DNA from: Nocardiopsis ansamitocini
GTDB taxonomy: Bacteria > Actinomycetota > Actinomycetes > Streptosporangiales > Streptosporangiaceae
Direction of reading: 5' to 3'
NCBI RefSeq assembly: GCF_030268225.1
Contig: NZ_BSQG01000009.1
Span: forward strand, 1 to 64,000
DNA length: 64,000 bases
Shown here: positions 16,980 through 23,551 of the stretch, one piece after another
Layout: each line of letters starts with the position of its first letter
How positions within the stretch are numbered: the stretch's first letter is position 1
Program-made: the position numbers and the translations under genes
The notes under the pieces: generated by a model
What the model saw: only the letters and a program-made list of their open reading frames with translations
Told to the model about the DNA's origin: nothing
The model's database searches: none

Positions 16980-19481
16980 CTACTGGCAGGCTTCGCACTC
17001 GGGGTCGTCGATGGAGCAGAACGAACCGGCGTCGGGGTCGATGTCGGGCACCGAGGCGGTTCCCGCCGCGGGAGCCGGAACCGGGGCGGGCGCCGGGGCG
17101 GCCGGGGCCGAGGAGGCGGAGACGGCGTTGAGCTTGCCGTCGGTCCCCTTCAGCGTGCTCTTCTCCACGTGCGTGGCGCTCTGCGAACGGAGGTAGTACG
17201 TGGTCTTGAGGCCCTTGCGCCAGGCACGACGGTACAGCTCGTCGAGCTTGCGACCGCTCGGAGCAGCCATGTAAAGGTTCAACGACTGGGCCTGGTCGAT
17301 CCACTTCTGCCGCCGCGAGCCGGCGTCCACCAGCCAGGACGGGTCGATCTCGAAAGCCGTGGCGTAGAGCTCCTTGAGGTCGGCCGGGACACGGTCGATC
17401 GCACCGAGGCTGCCGTCGTAGAGCTTCAGCGCCGAGACCATGTCGTCGTCCCACAGTCCACGGTCCTTGAGGTCGCGGATCAGGTAGGGGTTGACCACGG
17501 TGAAGTCGCCGGACATGTTCGACTTCACGTAGAGGTTGCGGTAGATCGGCTCGATCGACTGGCCGACGCCGGTGATGTTGGCGATGGTCGCGGTCGGCGC
17601 GATGGCCATCACGTTGGAGTTGCGCATCCCGACGGTGCGCACCCGCTCGCGCAGGGCGTCCCAGTCGAGGCGCTGGGTGGTGTCCACCTCAAGGTCGCCG
17701 CGGCGCGCGTCGTCGAGCAGACGGAGCGAGTCGATGGGCAGGACGCCCTTGCTCCACAGCGATCCGTCGAAGGAAGCGTAGGAGCCGCGCTCCGCCGCGA
17801 GCTCCACGGAGGCCGAGATGGCGTGGTAGCTGATGAGCTCCATGCTCTCGTCGGCGAACTCCACGGCCGCGTCGGAGGACATCGGCAGCCGCAGCTCGAA
17901 GAGCGCGTCCTGGAAACCCATCAGGCCCAGGCCGACCGGGCGGTGACGCATGTTGGCGCGCTCGGCCTCGGGGATCGTGTAGAAGTTCACGTCGATCACG
18001 TTGTCGAGCATGCGCACCGCGGTGTGCACGGTCCGGCGCAGCCGCTCGGCGTCCAGCCCGTTGGGGCCGACGTGGTTGGCCAGGTTCACCGAGCCCAGGT
18101 TGCACACCGCGACCTCGTCGGCGCTGGTGTTCAGGGTGATCTCGGTGCACAGGTTGGAGGAGTGCACCACACCGGTGTGCTGCTGCGGGGAGCGCAGGTT
18201 GCACGGGTCCTTGAAGGTGATCCACGGGTGGCCGGTCTCGAACACCATGGTCAGCATGCGGCGCCACAGGTCGACCGCACGCACCCGGCGAAACACCTTG
18301 ATCTCGCCGCGGTCGGCGGCGCGCTCGTAGGCGGCGTAACGGCGCGCGAACTCCTCGCCGTAGAGGTCGTGCAGGTCGGGGACCTCGTTGGGGGAGAACA
18401 GCGTCCACTGGGCGTCCATCTCGACCCGCTGCATGAACAGGTCGGGCACCCAGTTGGCGGTGTTCATGTCGTGCGTACGGCGCCGCTCGTCACCGGTGTT
18501 CTTGCGCAGGTCGAGGAACTCTTCGACGTCGATGTGCCAGGTCTCCAGGTAGGCGCAGACCGCGCCCTTGCGCTTTCCGCCCTGGTTGACCGCGACGGCG
18601 GTGTCGTTGGCGATCTTGAGGAACGGCACGACGCCCTGGCTCTGGCCGTTGGTGCCCTTGATGTGGGCGCCCATACCGCGCACGGGCGTCCAGTCGTTGC
18701 CCAGGCCGCCGGAGTACTTGGACAGCAGGGCGTTGTTGCTGATGCCGTGGAAGATCTGCTGGAGGTCGTCGCCCACCGTGGTGAGGAAGCAGGACGACAG
18801 CTGGGCGCGCGTGGTCCCGGAGTTGAACAGGGTCGGCGTGGAGCACATGAAGTCGAACGAGGACAGCAGCTCGTAGAACTCGATGGCACGGGCCTCGCGG
18901 TCGTCCTCCTTGAGCGACAGGCCCATGGCCACGCGCATGAAGAACGCCTGCGGGAGCTCGTAGCGGGTGCCGTCGTTGTGCAGGAAGTACCGGTCGTAGA
19001 GCGTCTGCATACCCAGGAACGTGAAGTCGAGGTCACGCTCGGGGTGCAGGGCCGCGCCGAGTCGGTCCAGGTCGAACGAGGCGAGCTCAGGAGTGAGCTG
19101 CTCCAGCTCGATGCCACGGCGCACGTACGCCTTGAGGTAGTCGGCGTAGCGTTCGGCCATCCCGGCCTGGGTGGCCTCGGCGAACTCGCCGTCGAGGAAG
19201 GTCAGGGCCTCGCGGCGCAGCTTGTCCAGCAGCAGGCGCGAACTCACGTAGGAGTAGTCGGGGTCGGTCTCCACGTAGGTGCGGGCCGCCATGACCAGGG
19301 CGAGCTCGGTCTCGGCCGCGCTGATTCCCGGATAGAGGTTGCGTCGCGTCTCGTTGATGACCGTCTCGGCGGTGACACCGCGCAGACCGGCACACGCCTC
19401 TCCGACGACGACCCGGATCCGCTCCATGGGGTCGGTGGCGGGCGAGTGCGATGCGGGCGCGATGTCCGTGTCGAGGGTCAT
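16980..19481 (-). CDS. nrdA: Ribonucleoside-diphosphate reductase catalytic subunit R1
   Basis: 833 aa from ATG 19481. Active-site elements: Cys in [15 protein letters not shown], radical Cys in [12 protein letters not shown] (with Asn and Glu), the Tyr-Tyr pair in KTTYYLRS that conducts the radical from R2, and a C-terminal C-E-A-C redox pair in a flexible Ala/Pro linker tail. Residues about 20-95 align with the second part of an ATP-cone, but the VxKRDG strand that normally opens it is missing, so overall activity regulation by dATP may be absent. First gene of the nrdAB operon; an overlapping minus-strand extension to 19808 is the riboswitch leader, not protein. Confidence 0.96.
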   Translation of the reverse strand: MTLDTDIAPASHSPATDPMERIRVVVGEACAGLRGVTAETVINETRRNLYPGISAAETELALVMAARTYVETDPDYSYVSSRLLLDKLRREALTFLDGEFAEATQAGMAERYADYLKAYVRRGIELEQLTPELASFDLDRLGAALHPERDLDFTFLGMQTLYDRYFLHNDGTRYELPQAFFMRVAMGLSLKEDDREARAIEFYELLSSFDFMCSTPTLFNSGTTRAQLSSCFLTTVGDDLQQIFHGISNNALLSKYSGGLGNDWTPVRGMGAHIKGTNGQSQGVVPFLKIANDTAVAVNQGGKRKGAVCAYLETWHIDVEEFLDLRKNTGDERRRTHDMNTANWVPDLFMQRVEMDAQWTLFSPNEVPDLHDLYGEEFARRYAAYERAADRGEIKVFRRVRAVDLWRRMLTMVFETGHPWITFKDPCNLRSPQQHTGVVHSSNLCTEITLNTSADEVAVCNLGSVNLANHVGPNGLDAERLRRTVHTAVRMLDNVIDVNFYTIPEAERANMRHRPVGLGLMGFQDALFELRLPMSSDAAVEFADESMELISYHAISASVELAAERGSYASFDGSLWSKGVLPIDSLRLLDDARRGDLEVDTTQRLDWDALRERVRTVGMRNSNVMAIAPTATIANITGVGQSIEPIYRNLYVKSNMSGDFTVVNPYLIRDLKDRGLWDDDMVSALKLYDGSLGAIDRVPADLKELYATAFEIDPSWLVDAGSRRQKWIDQAQSLNLYMAAPSGRKLDELYRRAWRKGLKTTYYLRSQSATHVEKSTLKGTDGKLNAVSASSAPAAPAPAPVPAPAAGTASVPDIDPDAGSFCSIDDPECEACQ

Positions 19482-19488
19482 GGTGGCT

Positions 19489-19515
19489 CCAACCAGGTAG
19501 ACGACAACCGGTTGG
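19489..19515 (-). promoter_or_regulatory. Hairpin masking the nrdA ribosome binding site
   Basis: In the mRNA sense, CCAACC (from 19515-19510) can pair with GGTTGG (19494-19489), and the latter is part of GGTTGGAG, the only SD-like stretch before the nrdA ATG. The stem is therefore placed to block translation and is a plausible expression platform for the B12 riboswitch upstream. Confidence 0.5.
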
Positions 19516-19625
19516 GGTTTCGAGAGTCGGGGCGCGTACGACCAGGGGGCGCGACCTCGGCCACGGACCTCTCCCCTGATGCGCGGCGGCTTTCCCTCGG
19601 AGCCCCGTTCTGTGCGTTGGTTTAG

Positions 19626-19806
19626 GCGCACTGGTGGCAGGTATTCGGACTCGCGGGCACCGAGCGCGCAAGCACTCCGGCCTGTCGGCCGCCGCTTCCG
19701 GGGTTCTCCCCGAACCCGGAGCTCCGATGACGGCCCTGGTTCCCACTCACCGTTGTGGGACAGTCCCGGAATCACACCGAGTTCCCTCTTGCCCCACCAG
19801 GAACTC
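19626..19806 (-). promoter_or_regulatory. Cobalamin (B12) riboswitch
   Basis: Read on the minus strand, the leader has all the landmarks of an AdoCbl-type riboswitch in order: P1 5' strand CTGGTGG (19800-19794), AAGAGGGAA, GGTG-x-x-A-TTCC, GGGACTGTCCC-x-CAACGGTGA, variable hairpins (CTCCGGGTTCGGGGAG... region), then GAGTCCGAATACCTGCC and the P1 3' strand CCACCAG (19637-19631). It lies 145 nt upstream of nrdA. In Streptomyces coelicolor a B12 riboswitch shuts off nrdABS when B12 is present so that the B12-dependent class II enzyme is used instead. The same logic is inferred here. Confidence 0.93.
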
Positions 19807-19864
19807 ACTCCTCCTGGTGAACCACCAACGAGGGAAACCCTACAACAACCGGGACCCCATTTCC

Positions 19865-19911
19865 CTCAACATCTAGTGGGCTCTTCACCAAGTCAGCACC
19901 ACATAGTGTGT
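19865..19911 (-). promoter_or_regulatory. Possible pair of NrdR boxes upstream of nrdA
   Basis: Minus strand ACACACTATGTGGTGC (19911-19896) and CCCACTAGATGTTGAG (19880-19865) loosely resemble the NrdR box acaCwAtATaTwGtgt and lie about three helical turns apart, as NrdR boxes do. Matches are about 12 and 9 of 16, and the offset of about 30 bp is one short of ideal. Confidence 0.3.
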
Positions 19912-19920
19912 TTCGGCTGT

Positions 19921-20556
19921 ATGTCGCACGGCGTGTCGCGTTGCAGTGCCGAACTGGGTCCGGTGACCTGCCCACACATCTTCGACATGGACGGCACTCT
20001 GCTGCGCGGATCCACGGCGAGCCTGGAGACCTCCCGGGTGAACCGGACCGTAGCGGAGCTTACCGAGTTGGAACGCCTGTTCGTTTCGGGAGCCCTCGGT
20101 CCGCCCGGATTCGCCACCCGGCCGCCCGCCTTGTGGCGAGGGCTGACCATGGCGCAGGTGCGACAGGCATACGCCCGGAGCCCCTTCCTGACGGGGATCG
20201 CCGAGGTGTCCCCCGACTTCTCCGCCACGCTTCTTCTCGGCCACGGCTTCGACGAGGTCAGGGCCTCCGCTTTCCCCGCACCGCCGTTCACCGCCCCGGT
20301 GGTCGCGGAGAGCATCCTCACACCCGCTGACAAGGTCCGGCTCGCCGAGGAGGTCCGGTTGCGCGAGGGGATCGCCCTTGAGCGATGCGTGGCCCACGGC
20401 GACTCGATGAGCGACGTCCCGCTGTTTCGGCATTTCGGCACCACGGTGGCCGTCAACAGCGACCGGCACCTCACCGAGCAGGCCGATGCAGACTATCGGG
20501 GCACCAGCCTCCCGGGAGCCTGCGCACTGGGCAGGATGCTGCTCGATGCACGCTGA
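19921..20556 (+). CDS. HAD-superfamily (subclass IB-like) phosphatase, probably with an internal deletion
   Basis: About 211 aa if started at ATG 19921; GTG 19963 is an alternative that would put the first motif at once after the start. Motif I FDMDGTLLRGSTAS (nucleophile Asp), C-terminal motif GDSMSDVPLFRHFG (acidic pair) and a Lys at TPADKVRLAEE (motif III position) are present. Between FLTGIAEV and SPDF the family normally has about 18-20 more residues, leading up to the motif II Ser/Thr. Their absence suggests an in-frame deletion that could impair activity (inference from remembered family layout). Divergent from nrdAB. Weak SD. Confidence 0.7.
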   Translation: MSHGVSRCSAELGPVTCPHIFDMDGTLLRGSTASLETSRVNRTVAELTELERLFVSGALGPPGFATRPPALWRGLTMAQVRQAYARSPFLTGIAEVSPDFSATLLLGHGFDEVRASAFPAPPFTAPVVAESILTPADKVRLAEEVRLREGIALERCVAHGDSMSDVPLFRHFGTTVAVNSDRHLTEQADADYRGTSLPGACALGRMLLDAR

Positions 20557-20786
20557 GCAGCACCGATGCCGAAAATTCCGAACTTTCTCGCCTGGCGTGT
20601 CCTGCGCAACGCCGCGACCCGGAGGCGAGACGACTCAGCAGGGTCTCGTCCGGACCGCGCCGACCAAGGCGTCGGTGGACGAAGCTCTCGAAGCCGGTGC
20701 CGACCGGCTGAGCATGGACGGACGCCTGCACGGCCGCCTCCCTCGACGGGCGGGGCCTCCGGCGGCACGGGGTCGGCCGTCGGGGA

Positions 20787-21341
20787 TTACTCGTCGAGCA
20801 TCCGGTCGAACTCGTCCTCGCGCAGCCCCAGATCCATGCGGATGCGAAACCTGATGCGCAGCAGTTCCATGAGCAGGTCGTGGACGTAGGGCGAGACGTC
20901 CTGGTGGCGGAACCGCCGCACCCCCAGGGTCGCCCACTCGTGCGCGCCCTCGAGGTCGTCGTGGGCGAGCAGGGTCTCGGCGATGTGGATGTAGGTGGGC
21001 AGGTTGCGCGCGCCCGAGGCGCTGAGGCGCTCCAGTTGGGCGTAGGCGTCATCGATCAGGTCGAGCTCCAACAGTGCCCCGCACAGCAGCGCCCTGGCGC
21101 CGATGATGGTGGGCCCGCCGTCGTCGATGGCGCGCTGGTAGGCAGCAGCCGCGCGTTCGGGCTCCTGTGCCATCTCCCACTGCTCTCCGGCGCGCACGAA
21201 TAACTCGGCACGGCAGATTTCGCTGTCGGCCTCGACCTGGTTGGCGAGGTCGAGCAGTTCTCTGGCCACCGCTATGTGGTCGCCGGACTGCACGGCGCGG
21301 AACTCCAGCCGATCGAGGTCGGCAGTCGTCACGCGGGTCAT
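20787..21341 (-). CDS. TPR-like helical repeat protein
   Basis: 184 aa from ATG 21341, with a strong SD (GAGGGAGGAC) upstream. Predicted all-helical with TPR-type spacing: ARELLDLANQVEADSEICRAELFVRAGEQWEMAQEPERAAAAYQRAI, then LLCGALLELDLIDDAYAQLERL and HIAETLLAHDDLEGAHEWATLGVRRF (quoted here only as landmarks; each is one helical hairpin). Ends in an acidic DEFDRMLDE. Starts 45 bp after the NYN nuclease gene on the same strand, so it is the second gene of that operon and may be a protein-binding adaptor for it. No catalytic residues. Confidence 0.78.
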   Translation of the reverse strand: MTRVTTADLDRLEFRAVQSGDHIAVARELLDLANQVEADSEICRAELFVRAGEQWEMAQEPERAAAAYQRAIDDGGPTIIGARALLCGALLELDLIDDAYAQLERLSASGARNLPTYIHIAETLLAHDDLEGAHEWATLGVRRFRHQDVSPYVHDLLMELLRIRFRIRMDLGLREDEFDRMLDE

Positions 21342-21385
21342 CGCGGTCCTCCCTCGATCCTTGCCGGCGCCCAGGCCCCAGTCAC

Positions 21386-23047
21386 TCACGCGCGGGAACG
21401 CTCCAAAGCATCCCAGAAGCCCTGGCGCAGGGCGTGTCGAACCTCGTCGCGCAACAGGAAGTCGATGGGAAGCGCAGACCCCTGGAGCAGTCGTGCCTCC
21501 AGGTCGGAGGGCATCCGTGGTTTGCGCGCCAGGACCGCCTCCAACCAGAGGATGGGGGCGTCACGCGCGATGGACTCGGCGAAGTCGCTGCCCTCTTTTG
21601 CCGCCAGGGCCACGGCCTCGTCGACGGTCCGGGTGGCCGAGGGGTCTTGCGGGGTGTAGCCGACCCTGGGCGTGGGGTTGGTGTAGGGCCCGTGCTGGAT
21701 CCGCTCGGCTCGGCGGCGGGGGCCAGTAACCGGCTCGAAGCCTCCGGAGGCTCCGTGCGTATTCCGGTATCCGGGATCAGTTCCCGTACTGGCCCCAAAA
21801 GTAGGGTTTGGTCCGGTGTTACCCCCGTAACCGGGATTCTCACCGTTTCCGGAACCGAACCGGGGGTCCGGTGGCCCACCCCGCGTAGGCGGTGGGGCCT
21901 CGCGGTCGTATCCGCCGCCCATCATGGGTTCGCGGTGCCCGCTGGACTGGTGCTGACCGGCCTGCCCAGGCACGGGATAGCCCCCCTGCGGGGGCTGGTA
22001 GCCACCCGGCTGGCCGCCGCGCATGCCCTGCTGCGGGCCGGTGGACTGCCTGGGGGACATGCTGGGCTGCGGCCCCGTGCCGGAGCGCGCAGCGAGTCCG
22101 GGGTGCTCCCCGGTCGGCGGGCGTGCCGCGAGGCTGGGGTGCCCGCCGGTCTGCGACTGGGGCGGAACGCCGCCGGTCTGATAGCCGGACACGTCCACCG
22201 GGCCGGTGCGCGGCTCGATGCCGGAGGTGCCCTGAGGGGCGAGGTGGTCACCGGTGGCGCGCTGCTGGGCGATGGTCTGGCGCATGGCGCGCAACTGATC
22301 CATGGCGGTGCCCCCGGTGGCAGCCTGCTGCGCACCGGTCTGGGCGAACATGACATCGAGCTGGGCGTTTGCGGCCGGCTCGACCCGGGAGGCGCCCGCG
22401 TGCGCGGTGACCGGCTGCCGGGTGACCTGCCCCACACTGGGGCGCGATCTCCCGTTGGCCAGCGGTCCGGTGTGCGCGGCCGGCACGGTGTCGTCGGCGG
22501 GGCCTCCGGCGCCGGCAACCAGGTTGACGTGCGGACGCAGGTGCCCCGCACCGATCTCGATGAGGTCGTCGCACTCGCGGCGCAACGCACGGGAGATGGT
22601 CCAGTTGCCCTCGACCGAGATGTTGACGACGGTGACCCGCACGCCCAACTCCTGGATCTCGGCCACGATGGGGGCCATGTCCTCGTCGCCGCTGATGAGC
22701 ACGGCATCGCACAGGTTTCCGCTGCGTGCCAGCGCGAGCATGTCGCGCTGGACGTAGGTCTCGACACCCTCCCTGCGACCGGGGCGGATACGGGCTGCGC
22801 GGAACTTCACGCCGGGGATGTCAGCGATGCCGTCCTGCTCCTGGGAGCGGCGGCCGTCGGCGGCCGCCTCATACCAGTAGCAACGCAGCAGCGGCAGTCC
22901 CGTGCGGTCGCGGGCGACCTCGTCGAGCAATTGGACGAGTCCCGCGTAGTCCCATGACACGGAATCGCGGTTGCGCGTCCCATGTACAGCCATCGCACCG
23001 TCGGCCAGGAGGTAGCCGGCGTCAACGAACAGAGCGCAGCGATCCAC
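21386..23047 (-). CDS. NYN-domain (PIN-like) nuclease with long Gly/Pro/Gln-rich tail
   Basis: 553 aa from GTG 23047, chosen because the domain starts with residue 2 (DRCALFVDAGYLLADG) and AAGGGG precedes it. Residues 1-165 form a LabA/DUF88-type NYN domain: D9 in FVDAG, D102 in YVQRDML, D121/D123 in ISGDEDM, and NISVEGNWTISRAL near the end. These acidic residues form the metal site of RNA-cleaving NYN proteins. Residues about 175-480 are low-complexity (Thr/Gly/Pro/Gln), probably disordered. A conserved-looking C-terminus (about 490-553, EAVALAAKEGSDFAESIARDA) follows. Operon with the TPR protein. Likely role is RNA processing or decay; target unknown. Confidence 0.85.
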   Translation of the reverse strand: MDRCALFVDAGYLLADGAMAVHGTRNRDSVSWDYAGLVQLLDEVARDRTGLPLLRCYWYEAAADGRRSQEQDGIADIPGVKFRAARIRPGRREGVETYVQRDMLALARSGNLCDAVLISGDEDMAPIVAEIQELGVRVTVVNISVEGNWTISRALRRECDDLIEIGAGHLRPHVNLVAGAGGPADDTVPAAHTGPLANGRSRPSVGQVTRQPVTAHAGASRVEPAANAQLDVMFAQTGAQQAATGGTAMDQLRAMRQTIAQQRATGDHLAPQGTSGIEPRTGPVDVSGYQTGGVPPQSQTGGHPSLAARPPTGEHPGLAARSGTGPQPSMSPRQSTGPQQGMRGGQPGGYQPPQGGYPVPGQAGQHQSSGHREPMMGGGYDREAPPPTRGGPPDPRFGSGNGENPGYGGNTGPNPTFGASTGTDPGYRNTHGASGGFEPVTGPRRRAERIQHGPYTNPTPRVGYTPQDPSATRTVDEAVALAAKEGSDFAESIARDAPILWLEAVLARKPRMPSDLEARLLQGSALPIDFLLRDEVRHALRQGFWDALERSRA

Positions 23048-23551
23048 GCGACACCGCCCCTTCCTCGGTCTGGTCCCCGGGGGCTTGGGCCCGTGCCCGG
23101 GGTTCGTCCTGTCAGTCGGCATTCGGCCAAAGTCAGGCCGGGCCACAGCCTAGCCAAGTCTGTGCCGTTTTGTGTGCGACCCAGCACACTTAGCTCCTGT
23201 GAGCTAGGTAAAGAAAGAGGAACGAACCAGAGCCGAAATACCCTAGTGGTGCGGGATTGTAAGAAATTCTTCCTCGCCTTCTCCCGAGGTGCGGCTACGG
23301 GCGGTGTCCGAACGCACACGTCCCTTCGGGACCGAGGAACGTCTTTCCCTGGTCGGAGGCGGGTCGCGTACAAGCGGTCCGGAACCTGACGATTATCCGT
23401 GGACGCGGATCTGATGCACCAACGGTATTTCGCCTCCGACACGACGACTTCTCCGGATCGGACCGACACGCCCTGGGGCCACGGACAAGACAGCCGAAGG
23501 CGACCTCCCCCATAACGGCTGCGGAGCGCTCGGCAGTCGGACGCACGGGGT
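23048..23551. other. Gap upstream of the NYN gene, no gene recognised
   Basis: About 500 bp between the NYN gene start and the 3' end of the sigma fusion gene, both on the minus strand. It contains a short inverted repeat TAGCTC (23191-23196) / GAGCTA (23201-23206) in an AT-richer patch 23185-23275 that is the likely promoter area for the NYN-TPR operon. Short ORFs here have no coding support. Confidence 0.4.

Noticed and set aside
16539-19625. Plus-strand ORF of 1028 codons
   Set aside because: It is the antisense shadow of nrdA and nrdB; its translation is Val/Gly/His/Arg-rich with no domain, a usual artefact of high GC.
20557-20786. Short ORFs between the HAD and TPR genes
   Set aside because: No SD, no conserved motif, and all are antisense or out-of-frame extensions of neighbours.
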